In this document: piece by piece, positions 27,185 through 36,463 of the stretch
Layout: the number at the start of each line of letters is the position of its first letter
How positions within the stretch are numbered: the first letter of the stretch is position 1
From: JAQVEM01 sp964610315
GTDB lineage: Bacteria; Actinomycetota; Humimicrobiia; Humimicrobiales; Humimicrobiaceae
Length of the DNA: 64,000 nt
Assembly (NCBI GenBank): GCA_964610315.1
Contig: CAZSVM010000012.1
Location: forward strand, 13,582-77,581
Direction of reading: 5' to 3'
The notes under the pieces: generated by a model
Databases searched by the model: none
Told to the model about the DNA's origin: nothing
What the model saw: the letters and a program-made list of their open reading frames with translations, nothing else
Made by a program: the position numbers and the translations under genes

Positions 27185-29179
27185 CTAATCGATTATTGTT
27201 ATATATTTATGTTCATCCCTTAAGGCTTTAAAAGGTCTTCCTCCGCCTACATAAAATTTGGGGAAAAACTCGACATATTGAAGTCTTAAGGTATGAACGA
27301 AACCGCTTAAAACATTTATTCCGATATTAAAGATATGTCCGAATATCAAAGCTATAACCAGCAGCACTATACCGGCAACCGGAATGGAAAGAAGTTGAAA
27401 TGCTATTTTGTTTACCGCCACCGCAATACCGGCGGTAACCAGCCCCAGTGCCATCAATCTGATATAGGAAAGAAAATCACCCAGAAATGAAGTCAATCCG
27501 TTGACTATAGTAAGGTTTAAAAATCCCATAAATATTCTGAATCCCCAGCTCTTTTGATGCCGCGCCCCGAAAAAAATAATCGTCAGGGCACCGGCCAGAA
27601 CGGGCCATATAAGAAATTTTGCCGTACTGGCAGGAAAAAGGGGATGGGTGATAAGTTTCATATTTACCGCCATTTGAGAAGACAGTAAAATTATTATCAG
27701 CGGTAAAATAATGATTATCCAGGGTAAACCATCCAGAAATGCACCTTCCCAGTCCCTGTTTTTAATACTTTCAAAAAATCTGATAAAAAGGCCGAAAGTA
27801 ACCTGGACTACTCCCAGAATTAGGGCCAGCCTGAAAAAATTCAGTGCCGCATCGTTGGAACTAACCGGATCTCCCAGAATAGCCAGTTTTTTAAAAAATC
27901 CATCTATACCCAGATATTGAGGCAAATCACCAAACCACCCATTGAAAATGGTTCCGGCAAAAATTGTAAAAATTCCTCCGGCAAAAATCAGCATGAGGAA
28001 CTTCCTGACGTTTTTTAATTTAAAGGCAAAAATTAAGGTAAGCATTACCAGTACTATTCCATACCCCGCATCAGTCAGACAAAGTCCGAAAAATATGGCA
28101 AAAAATAGCGAAACAAAGGGAGTAGGGTCGACCTCAAAATACCGGGGAACCCCATAAAGATCCACTACTATCTCAAATGGCCTGAACAGCGGTTTGTTTT
28201 CCAGAATAACCGGAATGTTTTCGTCCTTTTCCGGCTGAATTTCCGTTACTCTTACCGATTTAAAGCTTTCGATTATAGAAATGATTTTTTTCTTATCCGA
28301 TTCTTTTACCCACGCGGTATGAAAAGAAACAGACTCCGTAGAAAACCCCAATCTTATGGCTTCTTCAATTTCCAGATTGTTTTCGATGTAATCCAGATAA
28401 ACAGTCAGTGATTTCTCGTACTTATCGGATATTTTTTGCAGTTCGGATTGTAAATTCTTTTTTCTCTCCCTGTTAAATTCGATATTTTTCCCGATCCTGC
28501 TTAAATTATCGGCAATGGTACCCCTGTAACCGGTTAGTTCCGATTCCTCAAAGGTAATACTGTTCAGATATTCTTCCGCCTCTTTTTTAAACTGGTTATG
28601 ATAAGCTAAGATCACATAGGCAATATCTCCATCTCCAGATACCTTCTCACCGGAAATTTTGTGCTCATTTAAATTTTTTATAACTTCCTCAAAATTATGT
28701 CCTTCGTATTTGATAATTCCCAGCTTTATGGTATAAATTTCGGTTTCTTTTATATCTTCAAGATTACCTTTGTAGCAGGACCACACTTCCAGCTGGTTAA
28801 TCCTGGGTTCCATATCGGCAATTTTTTCATCCACAGTTTCTATTTCACTTTCAATTTTCAGAATATTACATACCAGCTTGTCGAAATCTTCACTCCTTAA
28901 AATCTTCTCATATTCATTTCTTCTGATTACCAGCTTCCCTGCCCGGGATAGAGCTTTTTTCAGTTTCCTATCCTTACAGGAAACAAGAATATCCATAACT
29001 TTCTTTACTCTGGTATGATATTCCTGGCTTGTTCCGGAATCAGGTATCTCCAGACTAATTTCTCTGGTGTATGGTTTGACTTCAATAGAAATGGGAGTCT
29101 TTTGTAATTTCTTAAGAACAGCTTCCGTATCGGATTTATGTGAAATAATAAAAAGTTTACTTAATTTAGCAACTGCCAT
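27185..29179 (-). CDS. ntpI: A/V-type ATPase subunit I
   Basis: The 664-residue stator subunit has an N-terminal cytoplasmic half with coiled coils (to about residue 350) and seven to eight membrane helices beyond, including the LGDFLSYIRLMALGLVTAGI segment, which carries the essential arginine of the ion channel. It overlaps subunit H by one base and is followed by subunit K. Confidence 0.95.
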   Translation of the reverse strand: MAVAKLSKLFIISHKSDTEAVLKKLQKTPISIEVKPYTREISLEIPDSGTSQEYHTRVKKVMDILVSCKDRKLKKALSRAGKLVIRRNEYEKILRSEDFDKLVCNILKIESEIETVDEKIADMEPRINQLEVWSCYKGNLEDIKETEIYTIKLGIIKYEGHNFEEVIKNLNEHKISGEKVSGDGDIAYVILAYHNQFKKEAEEYLNSITFEESELTGYRGTIADNLSRIGKNIEFNRERKKNLQSELQKISDKYEKSLTVYLDYIENNLEIEEAIRLGFSTESVSFHTAWVKESDKKKIISIIESFKSVRVTEIQPEKDENIPVILENKPLFRPFEIVVDLYGVPRYFEVDPTPFVSLFFAIFFGLCLTDAGYGIVLVMLTLIFAFKLKNVRKFLMLIFAGGIFTIFAGTIFNGWFGDLPQYLGIDGFFKKLAILGDPVSSNDAALNFFRLALILGVVQVTFGLFIRFFESIKNRDWEGAFLDGLPWIIIILPLIIILLSSQMAVNMKLITHPLFPASTAKFLIWPVLAGALTIIFFGARHQKSWGFRIFMGFLNLTIVNGLTSFLGDFLSYIRLMALGLVTAGIAVAVNKIAFQLLSIPVAGIVLLVIALIFGHIFNIGINVLSGFVHTLRLQYVEFFPKFYVGGGRPFKALRDEHKYITIID

Positions 29180-29490
29180 TAATCTAAAATCCTCTGAGTA
29201 ATTCTCTCAATAGCTTTTTCATAGTTAGATTTGAAAATACTTTCTATTTTCTCCTGTTTTTTACTGTAATCTTTTTCCATCTGTGCCGCTTCTCCGGCTG
29301 CCTCATTCCTGGCTTTATCTTCGGCTTCCGTAAACATGACTTTTACTTCTTCTTCGGCTTTTTTTATGATTTTTTCAGCTTTTTCGTAAGCATCTTCTAT
29401 AATCTGCTTATATTCCTTTTTAGATGAGGCTAAAATGTCTTTTGCTTTTTCTTCGGTTTCTTTTATTTGATTAATAATATTTTCAATCAT
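29179..29490 (-). CDS. A/V-type ATPase subunit H/G (peripheral stalk)
   Basis: A 103-residue, almost wholly helical, Lys/Glu/Ala-rich coiled-coil protein that starts the V-type operon. Composition and position fit the subunit named H, G or NtpF in different organisms, which pairs with subunit E in the stator. Confidence 0.82.
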   Translation of the reverse strand: MIENIINQIKETEEKAKDILASSKKEYKQIIEDAYEKAEKIIKKAEEEVKVMFTEAEDKARNEAAGEAAQMEKDYSKKQEKIESIFKSNYEKAIERITQRILD

Positions 29491-29827
29491 TTTAAAAAAT
29501 AATATTAAAACCTTCGATATTATCAGTAACTATACCATAGATACATGTATATGGCGGTGCAGACAAATTAATAAAATGAAGTGTTAACCATTTCAATATT
29601 ATCAAACATAGTGGCCCAAAATTAGCTTAAGAAGGTTACTTTAACCACTAACCCGCCACATACATGTCTCTAAGATATAACCACCTTTTTATTCTAATTT
29701 AATCTCCGAAATGCCTTCTTAACCCTGTTATCCTGTAATTACAAGTATATTAAATAAGACAAACACTGTCAATCATTCTTATAACAAATTATCCGGTCTT
29801 TTTTAAGTTTAATTTTTTAATATATTA
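29491..29827. other. Intergenic stretch between V-ATPase operon and sppA
   Basis: These 337 bases contain no convincing reading frame. They hold a 135-bp structure with terminal inverted repeats (29538-29672, listed separately) and otherwise AT-rich DNA. The V-type operon promoter must lie here, but no clear -35/-10 pair with good spacing was found. Confidence 0.6.
29538..29672. repeat. 135-bp element with 20-bp imperfect terminal inverted repeats (MITE-like)
   Basis: The left end (29538-29557) and the reverse complement of the right end (29653-29672) agree at 18 of 20 positions, sharing ACATGTAT and TGGCGG. The interior is non-coding. The form suggests a miniature inverted-repeat element or a long-range hairpin in the V-type operon leader; no target-site duplication was identified. 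Confidence 0.45.
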
Positions 29828-30730
29828 TTAGAATATCTTCTTGACAGCAGAATCAATAAAATAACTTAAAATTAAATCCATTAAAGAATAACCGGTTTCT
29901 TTTCCTATTATATTAGGTTCCCCTTTTATTCCACCCAACTGAGCAGCTATATTTATGGCATCTTTGTAATTTCCGATATCATCGATCAAACCCAGCTCCA
30001 GGGCTTCCGTTCCCAGGAAAACCCATCCCGTAGCCAGCTCTTCGACTTTATCCACATCCATATTTCTGGCCTCGGCAACATCGGAGATAAACTGTTCGTA
30101 AATCTCCTTAAGCTGGGCTTCCAGCAGCTTTATCTCTTCACTGGTAAGCGGCCGATCAGGGCTGCCCACGTCTTTATACTTACCCTGCTTTATAGTGGTG
30201 TATTTTAAGCCTAATTTTTCATATAAATCTTCGTAGTTGGGGATTTGCATTATTACGCCGATGCTGCCTACCGAAGAAGAGCGGTTAGCAACTATCCTGT
30301 CAGCTGCACTGGATACGTAATAGGCTCCGGAGGCGCAGGTCTCACTAACCGATACCACAACCGGTTTTTCTACTTTTCTAATTTCCTCAAATATTTCCTG
30401 AGAGGCCGCCGGACTTCCGCCCGGACTATTTACCCTGATTAGAATTGCTTTTACACTGGGATTCCTCTGGGCTTCGTCCAGCTGATCTATTATTTCTTCA
30501 GGAGTAACCGATCCCCCACTGAGCAGGTTCGAATATTTCTCAGCAGAAATTACTCCCTCCAGTCTGATTTCATAAATGGAATCACCGGCGCTATACGAAG
30601 AAGCACTCACAAAACTTCTGCCCAGCAGTCCCATAACAAAGCATCCTGCCGAAAACATAAATAGTACGAACAGGCAGAGGAAAGTAATACCCACTATTTT
30701 ACCCGCACTCCATCTTGCCAATATAAACAC
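29828..30730 (-). CDS. sppA: Signal peptide peptidase SppA (short form)
   Basis: The membrane-bound S49 serine protease degrades cleaved signal peptides. An N-terminal membrane anchor (about residues 13-36) precedes one S49 domain. The Ser-Lys dyad is visible: S134 (SETCASGAYYVSSAADRI) and K186 (GKYKDVGSP), 52 residues apart as in the Bacillus enzyme. The 300-residue length matches the short Gram-positive and archaeal form. Confidence 0.94.
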   Translation of the reverse strand: MFILARWSAGKIVGITFLCLFVLFMFSAGCFVMGLLGRSFVSASSYSAGDSIYEIRLEGVISAEKYSNLLSGGSVTPEEIIDQLDEAQRNPSVKAILIRVNSPGGSPAASQEIFEEIRKVEKPVVVSVSETCASGAYYVSSAADRIVANRSSSVGSIGVIMQIPNYEDLYEKLGLKYTTIKQGKYKDVGSPDRPLTSEEIKLLEAQLKEIYEQFISDVAEARNMDVDKVEELATGWVFLGTEALELGLIDDIGNYKDAINIAAQLGGIKGEPNIIGKETGYSLMDLILSYFIDSAVKKIF

Positions 30731-30908
30731 TCCTTACTGCTGTCCTTAACCAAAAAATATAAAGGCCAATTCAAACAATAACTATTCTAACTATAAACTT
30801 AAAACAAAATCTTTATTAAAGTCGCATAAAATTTAAATTTATAATATAAAAATCTTCGGTTTTACTTTAGCAATAATATAATAATTATGGAATAGCTTCA
30901 AATAATTT

Positions 30909-32132
30909 TTACAAACATAATTCATTAAAGAAATAATCCAATAATTTGTATCCCTGGTCAAAATTCAGGCTGGTTCTTTTAGCGGTAAATTCATTAAATC
31001 TTTCCAAATTATTTCCCGTTTTCCCGGTGCTGTCATAAATCAGAAAGGGAACCGGTTCCGAAGTATGGGTCCTCAAGGATAGGGGTGTATAGTGATCGGG
31101 AAGTATCATCATCTTATAATCCATCACTCTTCTATCCAGGGCCTTTTTTATAGGTCCTATAACCTCCCGGTCAATAATCTCAATGGATTTTACCTTATTT
31201 TCCACATTTCCCTGATGGCTGCATTCATCGGCGGCTTCCAGGTGAAGATAAACAAAATCCTTGCCGCCCCTGGTAAGCTCGCTTACGGCGGCATCAGCCT
31301 TACCTTTGAAATTGGTATTTATGGTTCCAGTGGCCCCCTTGACTTTAACCGGTTGAAGTCCGGCCAGTATGCCGATACCTTTCACCAGGTCCACTGCCGA
31401 TATTATGGAACCCTTTAGCTTATATTTGTCATAAAAGCTATCCAGAGCAGGCTTTTTGCCCTCTCCCCATATCCATATCGAATTTGCCGGATTCAGGCCC
31501 TTTTTTATTCGTTCTTTGTTTATAGTATGCCCCTCCAGGATACTGGCGCTTCTAATCATCATATCCAGAAGTTTAGCGCTGCCCGGACCCCGGGGTAAAA
31601 AATCCGAAATCTTTTTACCCAGTATATCATGAGGAGCAGTAAGAATATTTTTATCCGGACCACCTTCCCATATAATTATATGTCTGTAGCTTACACCGGG
31701 ATAAAATTTTATTTTATCGGTTTGAAGCTTGCCACCAACATACCCGATCAATATTTCGGACTTATCGGTGGGAATCTCTCCCGCACTGTAATCCACCATA
31801 ATCCTGTCGGCATAATTATCTTCCCGGGATAGTGTAACCAGATTACATCTGAAAGCAACATCCTCCTCCGAAAGGTTGATGCCCAGACTGACCGCTTCCA
31901 GGGAGGAGCGGCCGGTATAATACATCCGGGGATCATATCCCAGTACCGACAGATTGGCAGTATCACTTCCTGGAGTCATCTTATCGGGGATAGTCTTTAC
32001 CGTGCCCATCCTGCTTCTGGGAACAAGGCTGTCCAGAGCAGGGGTTCTGGCATATTCCAGGGGGGTTTTATCTCCCAGCTCCGCTATCCTGTAATCTGCC
32101 ACTCCGTCCATAAGTATTATTATATATTTCAT
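30909..32132 (-). CDS. apgM: ApgM-type phosphoglycerate mutase homologue (possible homoserine kinase)
   Basis: The product belongs to the archaeal-type cofactor-independent phosphoglycerate mutase family (COG3635, alkaline-phosphatase superfamily). Motifs are IILMDGVADY, MTPGSDTANLSVLGYDP with the catalytic Ser, DECSHQGN and ILPDHYTP. The ATG at 32132 has AGGG five bases upstream and is preferred over a TTG at 32156, giving 407 residues. It is the last gene of lysA-hom-thrC-apgM, and no thrB is seen. COG3635 members in hom/thrC neighbourhoods have been proposed as functional analogues of homoserine kinase, which fits here, but a glycolytic mutase role cannot be excluded. Confidence 0.88.
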   Translation of the reverse strand: MKYIIILMDGVADYRIAELGDKTPLEYARTPALDSLVPRSRMGTVKTIPDKMTPGSDTANLSVLGYDPRMYYTGRSSLEAVSLGINLSEEDVAFRCNLVTLSREDNYADRIMVDYSAGEIPTDKSEILIGYVGGKLQTDKIKFYPGVSYRHIIIWEGGPDKNILTAPHDILGKKISDFLPRGPGSAKLLDMMIRSASILEGHTINKERIKKGLNPANSIWIWGEGKKPALDSFYDKYKLKGSIISAVDLVKGIGILAGLQPVKVKGATGTINTNFKGKADAAVSELTRGGKDFVYLHLEAADECSHQGNVENKVKSIEIIDREVIGPIKKALDRRVMDYKMMILPDHYTPLSLRTHTSEPVPFLIYDSTGKTGNNLERFNEFTAKRTSLNFDQGYKLLDYFFNELCL

Positions 32133-32199
32133 ATTATCCCTATAAACTTTTACCAATAATTCCGGTCATTAAGATTCATCACCTATTTTTTAGCTACTC

Positions 32200-33681
32200 C
32201 TATAAACCCAGAATACCGGAGACGGCATTCTTCATCTGAGAGGGCTGGCAAATTGCAGGGTGAAGAATTTTTTTTCTTTCCAGATTCTTTATTGCATCCG
32301 GGATTTTCAGGCCGGAAATTTCCGATAACACTTTCAGCAGAGAAAATTCATCCATACCCTTGTATTTTTTATCCAGGGCAGTGCATACACTTCCTGGAAA
32401 TTTGAAGGGGCTTGCAGTGGAAGCTATGATGGTTTTTGCCTCATCTCCACTGTCCTTTAAATATTTCCGGTAAACATTGTATCCCACCGCAGTATGGGTA
32501 TCTATCAGATAGTTAAAATTGGAAAATACATATTTTATGGTTTCGAATGTTTCCTTATCGGTAGCAAACCCACCGTAAAAATCGACCATCTTATCCTTCA
32601 TTTCACCGGTTATTTTAAACTCTCCCCGGCCATTGAGATCTTCCATAAGATTATTTATCATACCGGTATCATTTCCGGAGATATCGAAAAGCAGGCGCTC
32701 CAGGTTACTGGAAATTAGAATATCCATAGCCGGGGAACTGGTGAAAATCAACTTCCTTTTTCTATTGTATACCCCGGTTCTTATAAAATGGTAAAGTACA
32801 TTATTTTCATTGGAAGCACATATAAGTTTTTTTACCGGAAGCCCCATTTTTTTGGAATAATAAGCTGCCAGAATATTTCCAAAATTTCCGGTAGGAACCA
32901 CTATGTTTACCGCTTCATCCGGTTTGATTTTTCCTGAATTTCTTAAATTGAAGTATGCGTATACATAATAAACAATCTGAGGAATCAGCCTCCCGATATT
33001 AATAGAATTTGCCGAAGAAAGTATATAACCCCCTTTATCCAGAGTTTTATTAAAAGACCGGTCGGAAAAAATTTCCTTTACCCCTCTCTGGGTGTCGTCG
33101 AAGTTACCCTTAACGCCGACCACATAGGTATTATCTCCCTGCTGGGTGGTCATATGTCTTTCCTGTATCTTGCTTACCCCATCTCTGGGATAAAATACGA
33201 TTATTTTGGTTTCTTTAACATTGGCAAAACCTTCCAGGGCGGCTTTACCGGTATCACCGGAAGTAGCGGTAAGTATAACTATTTCTTTATCCATATTATT
33301 TTTAGCTGCAGCTGTTTTTAACAAATGGGGCAGTATGGATAAAGCTATATCCTTGAAAGCAAGAGTAGGTCCATGAAAGAGTTCCAGAAAAAAAACACCG
33401 CCTTTTTCCATGATTGGCGTTACTGCCGGATCATCGAATTTTTCATCATAAGCTTTTCTGATACAGTATTTAAGTTCCTCTTCACTAAAATCGGTAAAAA
33501 ACTTACTGATTATATATAAAGCAATATTTCGGTAATCCAGCGGAGATAAACTTTCAAAAGACTGGTCGATTACCGGTATTTTTTCCGGCACGTAAAGTCC
33601 CCCGCCGTCCGCCATACCTTTAACAATAGCACGGGAGGATTTTATCCTGTCATTAATTTTGCGGGTGCTCTGGTAATACAT
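32200..33681 (-). CDS. thrC: Threonine synthase
   Basis: The PLP enzyme converts O-phosphohomoserine to threonine. The N-terminus YYQSTRK...GGLYVPE, the PLP lysine K110 in LFHGPTLAFKDIA and TATSGDTGKAALEGF mark the long (E. coli/yeast-like) class. The 493-residue length agrees. It lies between hom and apgM in a threonine/lysine cluster. Confidence 0.95.
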   Translation of the reverse strand: MYYQSTRKINDRIKSSRAIVKGMADGGGLYVPEKIPVIDQSFESLSPLDYRNIALYIISKFFTDFSEEELKYCIRKAYDEKFDDPAVTPIMEKGGVFFLELFHGPTLAFKDIALSILPHLLKTAAAKNNMDKEIVILTATSGDTGKAALEGFANVKETKIIVFYPRDGVSKIQERHMTTQQGDNTYVVGVKGNFDDTQRGVKEIFSDRSFNKTLDKGGYILSSANSINIGRLIPQIVYYVYAYFNLRNSGKIKPDEAVNIVVPTGNFGNILAAYYSKKMGLPVKKLICASNENNVLYHFIRTGVYNRKRKLIFTSSPAMDILISSNLERLLFDISGNDTGMINNLMEDLNGRGEFKITGEMKDKMVDFYGGFATDKETFETIKYVFSNFNYLIDTHTAVGYNVYRKYLKDSGDEAKTIIASTASPFKFPGSVCTALDKKYKGMDEFSLLKVLSEISGLKIPDAIKNLERKKILHPAICQPSQMKNAVSGILGL

Positions 33682-33704
33682 TTTTTAAAAACGAAAAACA
33701 GATC

Positions 33705-35045
33705 TTAATTTAAATCTTCCACCCTGATTACACTTAGAACTTTGCCTACTACATCCAGTTTTGATGTTTCTTTGATTGATTTGTACAAATTTTTATTGAT
33801 AACTTCATGGGTAATGAATATAAGTCTGGCACTTTTCTCCCTGCTGATTTGTTTTTGAACCATCGAATTAATGCTTACCTTATTTCTGCCGAATACTTCC
33901 GCAATCTTTGCCAGTACTCCGGGCCTGTCCACTACATCCATAAGAATATAGAATTTGCTCACTGTATCATCTATGGGTATGAACTTTTTATTTTCGAAAC
34001 AACTACAGCCGTAAATTATCCCTTTCTTCTGGCGGTCGAAATTTCGGGCAATCTTTACGATATCTCCTACTATGGAACTTGCTGTGGGCCTATCCCCGGC
34101 ACCCCTCCCATAACTCATAATCTCTCCCACATAATTACCATAAACATATACGGCATTAAAGGTGTCCTCGATGGAAGCAAGAATATGATCAGTAGGTATC
34201 AGAGCCGGATGAACCCTTACGCTTATCCTGCCGTTTTCTTCCATACCGATAGCCAGAAGCTTTATTCTATAACCCATATCCAGAGCATTTCTTATATCGT
34301 CCGGTAGGATATTGGTTATTCCTTCTTTATAGACATCGTTTAAGGTAACCCGTGAATTAAAAGCTATGGAACCCAATATGGCCAGCTTGCAGGCTGCATC
34401 ATAACCCTCAATATCCGAGGACGGATTGGCCTTCTCCGCATATCCAAGTTCCTGGGCTTTTTTAAGAGCATTTTGGAATGATAAATTATCCTTCTCCATC
34501 CGGGTTAGTATATAATTGGTGGTCCCGTTAACTATCCCCACGATTTTGGTTATATTATTGGAAGCCAGAGAAGATTTAAGAGGTTCTATTATGGGTATAC
34601 CTCCTCCCACACTGGCCTCAAATAATACATCCACATTATTCTTCTCTGCTGTCGATAGAAGTTCTCCACCCCTGTTGGCCATAAGATCCTTGTTGGCGGT
34701 TACTACATATTTCCCGGCATTCAAAGATCGGCAGACGTAGTCATAAGCAGGGTTTATACCCCCGATAAGTTCAACAACTATATCGATATTTTTATCTTTT
34801 ATAATATCATCTGCATCACTGGTTACTTTTATATCCTTAGATCCCTTCAGTGAAGAATTTTTTATTTTTTTTAAATCTTTTTCCGCGACTCTTGTTATAT
34901 TAATATTTTTCTTTATTTTTTTTGCCAGATAGCCCTTCTGCTCCCCAATGAGCGAAAAAACACCGCGGGCAATATATCCGAAACCAATTATGCCGATATT
35001 AATATTATCCATATTTGTATTTTTATTTTTCATATAATTTGACAT
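33705..35045 (-). CDS. hom: Homoserine dehydrogenase
   Basis: The enzyme reduces aspartate semialdehyde to homoserine. A Rossmann motif (IGIIGFGYIARGVF), NGTTNYILTRM, the GYDAACKLAIL region and a C-terminal ACT domain (about residues 375-440, VVDRPGVLAKIAEVF) are present; the ACT domain predicts threonine feedback. The listed ATG overlaps lysA by 23 bases; ATGs at 35033 and 35012 are alternatives, and GGGAG stands 12 bases before the 35033 ATG. Confidence 0.95.
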   Translation of the reverse strand: MSNYMKNKNTNMDNINIGIIGFGYIARGVFSLIGEQKGYLAKKIKKNINITRVAEKDLKKIKNSSLKGSKDIKVTSDADDIIKDKNIDIVVELIGGINPAYDYVCRSLNAGKYVVTANKDLMANRGGELLSTAEKNNVDVLFEASVGGGIPIIEPLKSSLASNNITKIVGIVNGTTNYILTRMEKDNLSFQNALKKAQELGYAEKANPSSDIEGYDAACKLAILGSIAFNSRVTLNDVYKEGITNILPDDIRNALDMGYRIKLLAIGMEENGRISVRVHPALIPTDHILASIEDTFNAVYVYGNYVGEIMSYGRGAGDRPTASSIVGDIVKIARNFDRQKKGIIYGCSCFENKKFIPIDDTVSKFYILMDVVDRPGVLAKIAEVFGRNKVSINSMVQKQISREKSARLIFITHEVINKNLYKSIKETSKLDVVGKVLSVIRVEDLN

Positions 35046-36348
35046 CTCCCATCACCAAATCCTTATAAGTTTGCCTTTTTATCCAGGTCCAGCTTTTACC
35101 GTCTTCAACGGCGACCACAGCACTCCTGGGCTGGCAGTTATAATTGCTTGACAAGACATAACCATAAGCACCGGTGGTTGCTACGACTATAAAATTACCG
35201 CTGGTAACGAGCGGTAATTTTATGTCGTTAATTATCACATCGCTTTCACAATGTTTACCAACTATAGAATAATGCATTTTATCAGTTTCCTCGATATGTT
35301 TACTATCTTCCATTTTATTGGCAATATAGGCGCTATACCTGGCCTGATAAAGCATGGGTCTTATATTATCAGACATACCGCCGTCCACTAAAATATATTT
35401 TTTAGAGTCGTTAATTTCTTTAATCCCACCAACTTCATAAAGGGTAACTCCGGCATTTCCAATAATGGATCTTCCCGGCTCGATATAGAGCCGGTCCAGT
35501 TTGATATCAAATTTCTTCTGGTATCTTATAATGGCGCTATGAACCAATTCAGCCAGGTCTTCTATACTGGAGGGTTCGTCTTCCGGAATATATTTAATAC
35601 CCAATCCACCCCCTATATCTATACCGGCTATGGATAGGCCCACTTTATCCTTAACCTCTTTTATAAACTTTATCATAATTTCAATCAGCTTGTCGTAGCA
35701 GGATAAATTAAATATCTGCGAACCTAAATGGGCATTAATGCCGGTAAGTTCAAGCTGACTGTACTGCCCTGCTCTTTTTACTGCTTCCAGAGCCGCATTA
35801 TTATGTATACCAAAACCAAATTTGGAATCCATCTTCCCGGTCTGTATATATTCATGGGTACCTGCTTCGATCCCGGGATTGATTCTTAACATAATTTTTT
35901 GTTTTGTATTACTTTCCCGACACAACTTACCCAGAGTTTCAAGTTCGCCAAAATTATCTACCATAAAGTACTCCACTTTATTTTCCAGTCCATATCGGAT
36001 CTCTTCGATAGATTTATTATTACCGTGAAAATATACCCTTTCAGCCGGAAAACCGCTGCCAAGGGCAATAAAAAGCTCTCCTCCCGAGGATACGTCCAGA
36101 CCCAGGCCTTCCTCTTGCATAAGCTGGCACATGGCGGTACAAATAAATGCTTTGGTGGCGTAAATAATATCAGTATCAATATCAGAAAAATTAAAATTCT
36201 TCCTGTAACTGCGGCATTGTTTTTTTATAGTGGCAATATCTATAATATACAGAGGCGTTCCATACTTTTTCTTTAATTCCAATATATCATTTCCACCAAT
36301 AACCAGATGACCTTTATCATTAATTTCCGAAGTCAGGGGAAGTATCAT
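35023..36348 (-). CDS. lysA: Diaminopimelate decarboxylase
   Basis: The fold-III PLP enzyme forms lysine from meso-diaminopimelate. PLP lysine is in DIIYATKAF (K66 from this start); SSGGELFIAL, HLGSQIF, GGGLG and EPGRSI follow in order. The ATG at 36348 has AGGAG six bases upstream and replaces an earlier in-frame codon at 36372. It overlaps hom, so lysine and threonine synthesis are linked. Confidence 0.96.
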   Translation of the reverse strand: MILPLTSEINDKGHLVIGGNDILELKKKYGTPLYIIDIATIKKQCRSYRKNFNFSDIDTDIIYATKAFICTAMCQLMQEEGLGLDVSSGGELFIALGSGFPAERVYFHGNNKSIEEIRYGLENKVEYFMVDNFGELETLGKLCRESNTKQKIMLRINPGIEAGTHEYIQTGKMDSKFGFGIHNNAALEAVKRAGQYSQLELTGINAHLGSQIFNLSCYDKLIEIMIKFIKEVKDKVGLSIAGIDIGGGLGIKYIPEDEPSSIEDLAELVHSAIIRYQKKFDIKLDRLYIEPGRSIIGNAGVTLYEVGGIKEINDSKKYILVDGGMSDNIRPMLYQARYSAYIANKMEDSKHIEETDKMHYSIVGKHCESDVIINDIKLPLVTSGNFIVVATTGAYGYVLSSNYNCQPRSAVVAVEDGKSWTWIKRQTYKDLVMGDVKLYEK

Positions 36349-36463
36349 TTTATCTCCTCTTTTTATTCTCACTTTAAATTTTAACCCAGTATAGCAAATT
36401 CTATGTCAAATTATAGAACTAATTAAATTATTTAATTGAATATTAATCAAGATGTATTTTGCC

